A DNA stretch of 11,805 bases, taken from assembly GCA_034437315.1 (NCBI GenBank), contig DAOTUC010000227.1:1-11805 (forward strand). The letters are read 5' to 3'. Below, piece after piece: positions 6,039-11,805 of this stretch. A model generated the notes under the pieces. That model saw only the letters and a list, made by a program, of their open reading frames with translations, did not search any database and was not told where the DNA came from. How positions within the stretch are numbered: the first letter of the stretch is position 1; every line of letters begins with the position of its first letter. The DNA is from DSAR01 sp034437315 (lineage in GTDB: Bacteria > Chloroflexota > Anaerolineae > B4-G1). Made by a program: the position numbers and the translations under genes.

Positions 6039-6074
6039 AGTCCTCAGTATAACATAGGGGTGTCAGGATACCAA
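6039..6074 (-). promoter_or_regulatory. Promoter for the MATE-like gene
   Basis: On the minus strand TTGGTA (6074-6069), then 17 bases, then TATACT (6051-6046), which also carries an extended -10 TG (TGTTATACT). Predicted start is near 6039, giving a leader of about 200 nt. Confidence 0.68.
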
Positions 6075-6094
6075 ATCCCATTCGCGGAGAAGTG

Positions 6095-6110
6095 TGTTAT
6101 AATAGCCTGG
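6095..6110 (+). promoter_or_regulatory. Extended -10 promoter for the epimerase-glycosylase operon
   Basis: TGTTATAAT (6095-6103) is a consensus -10 with the extended TGn motif. No good -35 box is found at 16-18 bases, which is usual for extended -10 promoters. Predicted start is near 6110, about 55 nt before the ATG. Confidence 0.7.
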
Positions 6111-6151
6111 CGCTCGTTTTGAGTCGCGTGTGTTTGATTGGTGATACCCAA

Positions 6152-6159
6152 AGAGGAGG
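6152..6159 (+). promoter_or_regulatory. Ribosome binding site of the epimerase gene
   Basis: AGAGGAGG ends five bases before ATG 6165 and fixes that start. A TTG in the same frame at 6138 lies upstream of this site. Confidence 0.85.
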
Positions 6160-6164
6160 TTTCG

Positions 6165-7091
6165 ATGCGTTTTCTTGTGACCGGAGGCGCGGGGTTTCTC
6201 GGCGCGGCGTTGGCCAATCGCCTGGCGCAGGATGAGAACCAGGTGCGCGTTATCGACGATCTGAGCGCCGGGGATCCGAAGCGCCTGGATGAACGGGTGC
6301 TCTTCAGCCGGGGGGACGTGGCCGATCGCCCCAAGCTGTGGACGCTGCTCCAGGATGTGGATTGCGTCTATCACCTGGCGGCGCGGGTGCTGGTCAGCGA
6401 GTCGATCCTCTATCCCCGCCAGTATAACGAGGTCAACGTCGGCGGCGCCGTCAGCGTGATGGAGGCGATGCGGGACGCGGGGGTGCGACGGGTGGTTCTG
6501 ACCTCGTCCGGCGCGGTCTACGGGGAGCAGGCCAGCCAGCCGGTGCGGGAGGATCAGACGCCCAATCCCCAGTCCCCCTACGCGGTGAGCAAGTTGGCGG
6601 CCGAGTATTACGTGCGCACCATTGGAGCGCTGTGGGGCATCGAGACCGTTATCTTGCGGATTTTCAACGCTTACGGGCCGGGCCAGAATTTGCCCCCTTC
6701 CCACCCGCCCGTCGCGCCCCGTTTCCTGAAGCAAGCGTTGGGCGGCGGGTCGCTGGTGATCTTCGGCGGCGGGGGGCAGACCCGCGATTTCGTCTACGTG
6801 GACGACGTAGTCGAGGCGCTGGTCGTGTCCGCTACAGCGGCCGACGTGGACCGGCGGGTGATCAACGTGGGCAGCGGGCGCGAGACCAGCATAAACGCGC
6901 TGGCGGCGCTCGTCGCTGAAGTGACGGGCCAGAAAGTGAACCTCTTACACAGCCCGGCCGAGAGCGGCGGCGTCTCCCGATTGTGCGCCGACCTCGATAC
7001 GGCCCGGCAATTGCTGGATTACGAGCCGCGCGTCGACCTGGCCCAGGGGCTCCGTTGGACGATAGCGCGCGATCCCCGTTTTCAGGCGTGA
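6165..7091 (+). CDS. NAD-dependent sugar-nucleotide epimerase/dehydratase (extended SDR)
   Basis: This 308-aa extended short-chain dehydrogenase/reductase is of the UDP-glucose 4-epimerase-like group. TGGAGFLG (6-13) is the dinucleotide-binding loop, and VIDDLS (29-34) has the acidic residue after strand 2 that selects NAD over NADP. LTSSGAVYG (112-120) supplies the catalytic Ser, SPYAVSKLAAE (137-147) the Y139-x-x-x-K143 pair, and RIFNAYGPGQ (165-174) and RDFVYVDDV (208-216) are substrate-side signatures. Family members interconvert or oxidise UDP- or dTDP-hexoses in the cytoplasm for glycan synthesis. The exact substrate cannot be read; 4-epimerase is the commonest role, but 4,6-dehydratases and UDP-glucuronate enzymes look alike. 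An extended -10 promoter lies upstream, and a DNA glycosylase gene follows after 16 bases. Confidence 0.93.
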   Translation: MRFLVTGGAGFLGAALANRLAQDENQVRVIDDLSAGDPKRLDERVLFSRGDVADRPKLWTLLQDVDCVYHLAARVLVSESILYPRQYNEVNVGGAVSVMEAMRDAGVRRVVLTSSGAVYGEQASQPVREDQTPNPQSPYAVSKLAAEYYVRTIGALWGIETVILRIFNAYGPGQNLPPSHPPVAPRFLKQALGGGSLVIFGGGGQTRDFVYVDDVVEALVVSATAADVDRRVINVGSGRETSINALAALVAEVTGQKVNLLHSPAESGGVSRLCADLDTARQLLDYEPRVDLAQGLRWTIARDPRFQA

Positions 7092-7107
7092 GCGTGGGGG
7101 GGTGACG

Positions 7108-7734
7108 ATGACGCCTGAGAATGAGATTGAAAACGAGATCGAAAACGAGCGCCTGAAACGGGGCTTCTTCGCCCGCGATACACTCGCCGTATGTCGCGAC
7201 CTGCTGGGCCGACGCCTGGTGCGCTTGTTGGATGGCGAGCGATTGATGGGCCGCATCGTCGAGGTCGAGGCCTACACGGGGGAGGACGACCAATCCTCGC
7301 ACGCCCACCCCGGCCCGACGGCGCGCAACGCGCCGATGTATGGCCCGCCCGGTCACGCTTACGTCTACCTGATCTACGGGATGCACCATTGCCTCAACCT
7401 GGTCACCGAGCGGGAAGGTCGCCCGGCGGCGGCGCTCATCCGCGCCCTGGAACCGCTGGCGGGAGTCGAGACGATGCGCGCACTGCGCGGCGGGCGGCCT
7501 GATCTGCCGTTGACCAGCGGACCGGGCCGCTTGTGCCAGGCGATGGGCGTCGACCGGGCCTTCGATGGGGCGGATCTGTGCGCGCCTGATGCGACGCTCT
7601 TCCTGGAGCGGGGCGCGCCGCTAGACGCCGAAACCATCGCCGCCGGGCCGCGCGTCAACGTGCGGGGAGGTAGACGGGCGGTGACGATTCCCTGGCGTTT
7701 CTACGTCCGGGATAATCCCCACGTTTCGCGATAA
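7108..7734 (+). CDS. mpg: 3-methyladenine DNA glycosylase (AAG/MPG family)
   Basis: This 208-aa monofunctional DNA glycosylase (Pfam PF02245) removes alkylated purines such as 3-methyladenine and starts base-excision repair. The active-site block RIVEVEAYTGEDDQSSHAHP is intact: E54 corresponds to the water-activating Glu of human AAG (E125), Y56 to the intercalation-region Tyr (Y127) and H65 to H136. MYGPPGHAYVYLIYGMHHCL (77-96), ALIRALEPLAGVE (109-121), LTSGPGRLCQAMG (135-147) and IPWRFYVRDNPHVS near the end complete the family pattern. The first 15 residues (PENEIENEIENE) are a repeat-encoded acidic extension not needed for the fold. ATG 7108 is used because the run of G at 7096-7102 gives sensible spacing; GTG 7102 is an alternative. 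The gene is probably co-transcribed with the epimerase gene, although the functions are unrelated. Confidence 0.96.
   Translation: MTPENEIENEIENERLKRGFFARDTLAVCRDLLGRRLVRLLDGERLMGRIVEVEAYTGEDDQSSHAHPGPTARNAPMYGPPGHAYVYLIYGMHHCLNLVTEREGRPAAALIRALEPLAGVETMRALRGGRPDLPLTSGPGRLCQAMGVDRAFDGADLCAPDATLFLERGAPLDAETIAAGPRVNVRGGRRAVTIPWRFYVRDNPHVSR
7117..7152 (+). repeat. Three 12-bp repeats encoding an acidic N-terminal tag
   Basis: The units GAGAATGAGATT, GAAAACGAGATC and GAAAACGAGCGC lie end to end right after the start codon region and encode ENEI-ENEI-ENER. The period is in frame. The related A-rich tract at the FemAB start (2321-2352) suggests a common kind of slippage-prone or translation-start-enhancing sequence in this genome. 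Confidence 0.8.
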
Positions 7735-7781
7735 ACGCCCCGCCTCTCGTCCATCCCTTTTTATTGTGATGATGCGTTTTG

Positions 7782-7797
7782 TGGTATACTATGGATG
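7782..7797 (+). promoter_or_regulatory. Extended -10 promoter for the SH3b double-barrel gene
   Basis: TGGTATACT (7782-7790) is a good -10 box with extended TGn. TTGTGA at 7764-7769 could be a -35, but the spacing is only 15. The predicted start is near 7797, followed by a 75-nt leader that ends in AAGGAGG (7859-7865), six bases before the ATG. Confidence 0.6.
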
Positions 7798-7871
7798 TGG
7801 TGGGCTCTTCCGTTTTTCTTTTCGATTTCCCGATTTCAAGGAAGCAGTGATAGCGATTAAGGAGGCGACTG

Positions 7872-10421
7872 ATGTTACACGGCAAGGGGTTGTGGATCTA
7901 TCGAGAGGGGGAGTTGGACCTGGCGCTCCAAATCGCCCCCCAGATCGGCGCAACGCACATTTTGTGCAAGGTCGGGCAAGGTTCGGCCTATTATTCGGGC
8001 GTGCGGTCGATGGCCCAGCAGGTCGCTGCGGCCGGTTTGACGCCTATCGGGTGGATGTGGTTATTGCTCGATGATCCCCAGGCGGAGGCTCAAGTGGCGG
8101 TGCGCGCGTTCCAGGATGGTTTCCGGGGATTCGTGTTCGACACTGAGGCCGAGCAGTGCAGAAAGCGGTTTGATCAGGCCGTGCATTTAGGGGACTATAT
8201 CCAGGTCGCGGGGCTGGATCTGGAGAAAATATACAATTGCTCCTTTCCAAACATCTCTCATCATCGGGATTTGCCCTATGATCAGATGAACGAATATTGC
8301 CGGGGCGGCTTGATGCCGATGTCCTACGGTTCCTTCTTCGCCTCGGACGATTCCCGCCCGCCGGAGCAGCAGGCGCGGATCGTGATCGACGAGTGGACCT
8401 ATGGACATTACAATTATTGGAGCCAGCGCTGGGGATACAGCCCGCCGCTGTATCCTATCCTGGGCCCCTATCGCGACGAGTATGGACAGGCCCGTATGGG
8501 GCCGGCCGAATTCCAGATCTGGCTCGACCGGTTGGCGAAATATCATCCCTCTTTCGTCAGCATCTTCCGCGCCGGTGTGATCAATCCGGCCCTTTTCCCC
8601 CTCATTCGCGGCTTCCCCCTGGGTGAGGCGGTGAGGCCAGTTTTGAAAGACGTTCAAGTGCAGGTCGTCAGCCCGACGCTCGGCTACCTCAACGTGCGCC
8701 CGCAACCCTCCACCGCCCTGCCGCCGATCGCGCGCGTCAATGATGGGGACGTATTGGTCGCCCTGGAACCAGAAGCAGACGTGCAGGCCAAGGTAGGGCA
8801 GTCGGGTCAATGGCTCAGAATTCGCACGCCGGCGTGGGTCGAAGGGTACACGGCGGCCTGGTATCTGCGCTTGATCGACGATGCGCCGGAGATCAGCATA
8901 CAGGTGGAGGTCGTCAGCCCGGAGGTAGGCTATCTGAACGTCCGCCCGACGCCGGGGACCGATCGCCCGCCGCTCACACGGGTGGATCACGGGGCGGTGT
9001 TGGATTCGCTGGAACCGGAGGCAGCCACACGGGAAAAACTGGGCCGGGATCATCGCTGGTTGTACGTGCGAACGCGGGAAGGCATCGATGGTTACGCTTA
9101 TGCCTGGTATCTGGGATTGCACACCGATACAGCGACCGGCGAACCGACGCCTTACGTCAGCGTTCAAAGTCGCATTGGCCTGAACGTGCGAAGGGGGCCG
9201 GGGAGCGACGCGCCGGTCATCTGGCGCGTGGTCGACCAGACGGTCCTGGAGGTGCGGGAGAATCCCCAGCAGGTAGATAAAAAGCTGGGCAAGGATATGT
9301 GGGTCAAGGTGCGCACGCCCAGCCGTCGCGAGGGATACGTCAGCGGCGTCTACCTGAAGGCCAAGTGGTTGGCTGACAAGCGCAAACTGGTGGACCAGGC
9401 CGCATTGCCCGTGGGAGAAAGCGCGTGGTTGTTCGGCATCCACGGCGCGACGGCCGATGGAACCGGCGACTTTCGGCATCTCTTCCGGGGGGCGGGTAAG
9501 ACTGGATGGGTGCTCTTCACGCAGGCAGTCGGCACAGATCCGTTCCACGACGGCGGTCACGACGTGCGCAAATGGTCGGATAGCGGATTCGGCGTCATTA
9601 TCCGGCTCAACCACGGCTACGAGCCGGGCGGTACGTTGCCCGTGCGCGGTGAGTACCACAATTTCGCCCGCGCTTGCGCCCGTTACGTGCAGAACTCGAA
9701 AGGGTGTCACATCTGGGTGATCGCCAACGAGCAGAATAACGTGCGCGAGCATCCCGGCGGGGCGGCCAATCCCGTGGAGCACATCACACCGCAGATGTAC
9801 GCCGAGGCCTTCAACCTGGCCTGGCGACAGATTAAAATGGTGCAATCTGACGCGATCGTGGTTCCTGGGGCCGTTGATCCCTACAACACCTTCCCCTGGG
9901 CCCGGTTGGGCGGCAAGCGTTATCGCCCGCTGGCCTATTTCAAGGAGATGCTGGATCACATCGTCGAGTTGGATGGCATTGCGCTGCACACCTACACCCA
10001 TTGGATGGACGTCAATCTGATCACCAAACCCACCGTGTTCCAGGATGAATTCCTCCAGCCGGGAACCGTTCACGAGCATTATTATGATTTTCAGGCCTAT
10101 CGCCCCTTCGCCGAGGCGATCCCGGACAAGTGGCGCGACAAGCCGATCTATATCACCGAGAGCAATCACTGGCTGGCGCTGGAGCATCAGCCGCAAAATT
10201 CGCATGAAGAACGGCGGGTCGGTTGGGTGAACAAGGATAAGGGCTGGGTTGAGGCGGCCTATCGCGAGATCAACCAATGGAATCAGCAGCCCCACGCGCA
10301 GCAGATCCACTGTCTGTTGCTCTATCGCTGGACTGGGGATGCGTGGGCCATTGAGCACAAGGGCGAGATTCACAAGGATCTGCGGGATGCGCTGCAGCGG
10401 GATTACCGCTGGCGGCGTTAG
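7872..10421 (+). CDS. 849-aa protein: TIM-barrel-like domain, three SH3b repeats, GH-A-like barrel
   Basis: Residues 1-250 look like a TIM-barrel fold (strands such as HILCKV, GLTPIGWMWLL, GFVFDTEAE), with D90/E92/E94 as possible active-site acids; I cannot name the family. Three bacterial SH3 domains follow at about 257-335, 341-415 and 427-496, each with the GYLNVR/GLNVR...W-x-x-V-R-T...EGY signature. They usually bind cell wall or protein ligands. Residues about 515-849 resemble a clan GH-A glycoside hydrolase: WVIANEQNN with N619-E620 at the proposed acid/base position and PIYITESNHW with E763 at the nucleophile position. There is no signal peptide: ATG 7872 follows AAGGAGG, and an in-frame TAG at 7851-7853 rules out a longer N-terminus. 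Targeting and substrate are therefore unclear. The gene has its own promoter and ends in the inverted repeat at 10436-10480. Confidence 0.88.
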   Translation: MLHGKGLWIYREGELDLALQIAPQIGATHILCKVGQGSAYYSGVRSMAQQVAAAGLTPIGWMWLLLDDPQAEAQVAVRAFQDGFRGFVFDTEAEQCRKRFDQAVHLGDYIQVAGLDLEKIYNCSFPNISHHRDLPYDQMNEYCRGGLMPMSYGSFFASDDSRPPEQQARIVIDEWTYGHYNYWSQRWGYSPPLYPILGPYRDEYGQARMGPAEFQIWLDRLAKYHPSFVSIFRAGVINPALFPLIRGFPLGEAVRPVLKDVQVQVVSPTLGYLNVRPQPSTALPPIARVNDGDVLVALEPEADVQAKVGQSGQWLRIRTPAWVEGYTAAWYLRLIDDAPEISIQVEVVSPEVGYLNVRPTPGTDRPPLTRVDHGAVLDSLEPEAATREKLGRDHRWLYVRTREGIDGYAYAWYLGLHTDTATGEPTPYVSVQSRIGLNVRRGPGSDAPVIWRVVDQTVLEVRENPQQVDKKLGKDMWVKVRTPSRREGYVSGVYLKAKWLADKRKLVDQAALPVGESAWLFGIHGATADGTGDFRHLFRGAGKTGWVLFTQAVGTDPFHDGGHDVRKWSDSGFGVIIRLNHGYEPGGTLPVRGEYHNFARACARYVQNSKGCHIWVIANEQNNVREHPGGAANPVEHITPQMYAEAFNLAWRQIKMVQSDAIVVPGAVDPYNTFPWARLGGKRYRPLAYFKEMLDHIVELDGIALHTYTHWMDVNLITKPTVFQDEFLQPGTVHEHYYDFQAYRPFAEAIPDKWRDKPIYITESNHWLALEHQPQNSHEERRVGWVNKDKGWVEAAYREINQWNQQPHAQQIHCLLLYRWTGDAWAIEHKGEIHKDLRDALQRDYRWRR

Positions 10422-10435
10422 ACGTTCAACGGGCG

Positions 10436-10480
10436 AGAAACCGGGTTTATGCCGCTGCGGGGGAGGAAAACCCGGTTTCT
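10436..10480. terminator. 13-bp inverted repeat at convergent gene ends (putative terminator, REP-like)
   Basis: AGAAACCGGGTTT (10436-10448) and AAACCCGGTTTCT (10468-10480) are perfect complements around a 19-nt loop. On the plus strand the stem is followed by the T-rich TCTTTC, giving a moderate terminator 15 bases after the 849-aa gene. The left arm holds the TAA of the radical SAM gene on the other strand, and the right arm encodes its residues ETGF. AGAAACCGGGTTT-type palindromes recur in many cyanobacterial and Chloroflexota genomes, from memory, so this may be a dispersed repeat serving as terminator. Confidence 0.7.
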
Positions 10481-11709
10481 TCTTTCGAAGGGATGAAGCA
10501 GCTGGGATCGGCTGCCAGATAATCGCCCGTCAGCGCCCAGGCCCGCCCCCGACATCCGCCGCAAATGGCGTTGTAGCGACAATCGCCGCATTGACCGGTC
10601 AAGCGTTCTTCCCGGCGGCGCAGGTCGTCCAGGACGGGCGAATTGCGCCAGATTTCGATGAAGGGGCGCTGGCGCACGTTGCCGCAGTTGACCTCGACGA
10701 AGGGGCATGGCCAGACGTCCCCGTTGGGCTTGATGTAAGCCAGGCCGCTGCCGGCCACGCAACCGTGGAAGACCATTTCCGCCATCCGTAACCACAGGTC
10801 GCCGGTCAACCCACGCCGTTCCAGGAGATAGGGCCAGTATTGCGGCCCGACGACCGGCTCGATAATGGCGCGCGTCGAGCGTTGCTTTTCGGCCAGCAGG
10901 CGCAGAAATTGCTCGTTGTCCGCCTGATTCAGGGACGCGGTGGAGATTTCGCGCCCTCGTCCGATGGTCGCCAGCTGGTACATCAACAACAGGCTGGCGT
11001 GGAGGTCGTCGCTGAATTCGATCAGTTCCGCTATCACGTCGACGTTGTGCGCCATCGCCGTGACGTTGATCTGGATCAGGATGCCGGCCCTTTTCAGGGC
11101 CTGGATGCCCACCATCGCTCGTTGGAAAGCGTCGGGCGCGTTGCGGATGGGGTTATGCGTTTCGGCGGTCGGGCCATCCAATCCGACCGCCGCCCCCACG
11201 ACGCCCACCTGGCGCAATCGCCGCGCTGTGGCCTCGTCGATCAGCGTCGCGTTGGTGGCGAGCAGGTTGACGAAACCGAGCTTGTGTGAATGATCCATCA
11301 GGTCGAAAATGTCCGGGCGCATTAGCGGCTCGCCCCCGGTATAGACCATGATGCGGAACTCGTCCACCTGGGCCAGGTCATTGAGTAGACGTTTGCCTTC
11401 CTGGGTGTTCAGTTCGTCGGGCGCCGGTTGGCCGCCCGAAGCGTGGCAGTGGATGCAGCGCAGGTTGCAGGCGGCGCTCACCTCCCAGACTGGGTGGGAG
11501 GGAAAGCCGATGCAGCCCATCCCAATCGATCCGGCGGCGACCGGCAGTGACTTGAATCCATGGCGGATGAACCATGCGGGCATGTGACGCCAGCCAACCA
11601 ATCCCCCGTAGTAGAGCGCGCTGGCAGCCTGGCGCATAATCAGGGTGGGCGGCCAGAAGAACGGCTTGACCTGGCGCGCACGCTCGCTACAGATGTTGTG
11701 TGGTTGCAC
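10447..11709 (-). CDS. Radical SAM/SPASM enzyme (AhbD/NirJ/PqqE-like group)
   Basis: This protein is of about 420 aa. CNLRCIHC (C81, C85, C88) is the CxxxCxxC that binds the SAM-cleaving 4Fe-4S cluster, YTGGEP (about 123-128) contacts SAM, and LATNATLID and GLDGP follow as core strands. The C-terminal SPASM domain has eight cysteines (about 317, 335, 342, 374, 377, 383, 386, 404) for auxiliary clusters, in the patterns GDVWPCPFVEVNCGN and CGDCRYNAICGGCRGRAWA. This wording is closest, from memory, to heme-pathway AhbD/NirJ enzymes, but related proteins modify peptides, so no reaction is assigned. About 75 residues precede the radical SAM core, with an aromatic, amphipathic stretch. The start is GTG 11709, four bases after AGGAGG; ATG 11712 is only one base from it. 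The C-terminal tail KEETGFSSPAAA is encoded partly by an inverted repeat. Confidence 0.92.
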   Translation of the reverse strand: MQPHNICSERARQVKPFFWPPTLIMRQAASALYYGGLVGWRHMPAWFIRHGFKSLPVAAGSIGMGCIGFPSHPVWEVSAACNLRCIHCHASGGQPAPDELNTQEGKRLLNDLAQVDEFRIMVYTGGEPLMRPDIFDLMDHSHKLGFVNLLATNATLIDEATARRLRQVGVVGAAVGLDGPTAETHNPIRNAPDAFQRAMVGIQALKRAGILIQINVTAMAHNVDVIAELIEFSDDLHASLLLMYQLATIGRGREISTASLNQADNEQFLRLLAEKQRSTRAIIEPVVGPQYWPYLLERRGLTGDLWLRMAEMVFHGCVAGSGLAYIKPNGDVWPCPFVEVNCGNVRQRPFIEIWRNSPVLDDLRRREERLTGQCGDCRYNAICGGCRGRAWALTGDYLAADPSCFIPSKEETGFSSPAAA

Positions 11710-11713
11710 CATT

Positions 11714-11719
11714 CCTCCT
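11714..11719 (-). promoter_or_regulatory. Ribosome binding site of the radical SAM gene
   Basis: Minus strand AGGAGG (11719-11714) overlaps the TAG of the upstream gene and leaves one base before ATG 11712 or four before GTG 11709. The GTG is therefore the better start. The overlap indicates coupled translation of the two genes. Confidence 0.7.
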
Positions 11720-11805
11720 AGCAAAACACCGCGATGTAGGCCAACGTGCTCGTCAGATTGACGGCGATGTTCAGGCCGCAGGCGATTTCCAGGTGATCCG
11801 GGTTG
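11718..11805 (-). CDS. C-terminal end of an unidentified gene upstream of the radical SAM gene
   Basis: The minus-strand frame ending at TAG 11720-11718 is open to the window edge and gives 28 final residues: NPDHLEIACGLNIAVNLTST followed by LAYIAVFC. The tail is hydrophobic and ends in a Cys. Its stop overlaps the Shine-Dalgarno sequence of the radical SAM gene, the normal geometry of an operon, so it is probably co-transcribed. I do not recognise the family from this fragment. Confidence 0.6.
   Translation of the reverse strand, partial: NPDHLEIACGLNIAVNLTSTLAYIAVFC

Larger units (their letters stand above)
5838..6164. other. Divergent regulatory region between the MATE-like and epimerase genes
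   Basis: This 327-base region has no convincing protein gene. It carries back-to-back promoters (leftward -10 at 6051-6046, rightward -10 at 6098-6103) and a 90-nt imperfect hairpin (5871-5960) inside the leftward leader. It also carries a tiny possible leader ORF on the minus strand (6004-5945) and the epimerase ribosome site. It is visibly more A+T rich than the flanking genes. Confidence 0.7.

Noticed and set aside
6165..7091. Assigning galE
   Set aside because: The catalytic residues are common to many extended SDR enzymes, and no substrate-specific residue or neighbouring galactose gene supports the name.
7872..8625. Naming the first barrel a GH25 lysozyme or phage endolysin
   Set aside because: The FDTEAE motif loosely recalls the GH25 acidic cluster, but the N-terminal D-x-S-x-Y/H-Q signature of GH25 is missing and no holin or phage gene is nearby.
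8187..10373. A 728-codon open frame antisense to the SH3b double-barrel gene
   Set aside because: It mirrors the real gene frame in G+C-rich DNA, has no recognisable domain, no ribosome site or promoter, and the opposite strand encodes clear SH3b and hydrolase motifs.
10249..10791. A 180-codon plus-strand frame bridging the 849-aa gene end and the radical SAM gene
   Set aside because: It runs through two proven genes and the inverted repeat in the wrong frame or strand and shows no domain.
10447..11709. Assigning ahbD as the gene symbol
   Set aside because: Similarity of the SPASM domain wording is suggestive only; several SPASM subfamilies share it and no heme-pathway neighbour is visible.

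Overview
The window is about 60% G+C bacterial chromosomal DNA with short intergenic gaps and several translationally coupled (ATGA/GTGA overlap) gene pairs. No transposase, phage, tRNA, rRNA or CRISPR sequence was seen. The gene content fits a member of the Chloroflexota, perhaps an Anaerolineae-like lineage: tandem FemAB-type transferases, a stand-alone DRTGG protein coupled to a single-domain receiver, an unusual MATE-like carrier, and a huge SH3b/TIM-barrel protein. That placement is an inference from protein style, not from a marker gene.

Layout. (1) 1-171, plus strand: the C-terminal end of a probable glycosyltransferase. It overlaps tail-to-tail with (2) a leftward operon, 3227 to 140: SAM-dependent methyltransferase, FemAB-like transferase, second FemAB-like transferase. 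The three genes are joined by two ATGA overlaps and read from a near-consensus promoter that appears to give a leaderless mRNA. The set looks like a cell-envelope module. (3) 3312-4301, plus strand: a promoter, a roughly 200-nt leader with a possible 42-codon ORF, a DRTGG-domain protein and a CheY-like receiver overlapping by GTGA, then a weak terminator. (4) 4434-5837, minus strand: a polytopic MATE/MOP-superfamily carrier with a predicted 200-nt 5' leader that holds a large, well-paired imperfect hairpin (5871-5960). (5) 6165-7734, plus strand: an extended-SDR NAD-dependent sugar epimerase/dehydratase followed 16 nt later by a 3-methyladenine DNA glycosylase. (6) 7872-10421, plus strand: an 849-aa protein with an N-terminal TIM-barrel-like domain, three SH3b repeats and a C-terminal clan GH-A-like barrel, but no signal peptide. 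(7) 11805 to 10447, minus strand: the last 28 codons of an unidentified gene and a radical SAM/SPASM enzyme. The enzyme's stop codon lies inside a 13-bp inverted repeat shared with the end of the 849-aa gene.

How the parts fit. Regions 1, 2, 4, 5 and 6 lean towards envelope, glycan or transport work: glycosyl transfer, peptidyl or aminoacyl transfer to a lipid-linked precursor, sugar-nucleotide remodelling, a carrier of the flippase superfamily, and an SH3b protein with barrel domains. They do not form one operon, and no single named pathway can be read from them. The best candidates for undescribed biology are the secretion-signal-less double-barrel SH3b protein, the structured leader of the MATE-like gene with its divergent promoters, and the DRTGG-receiver pair.
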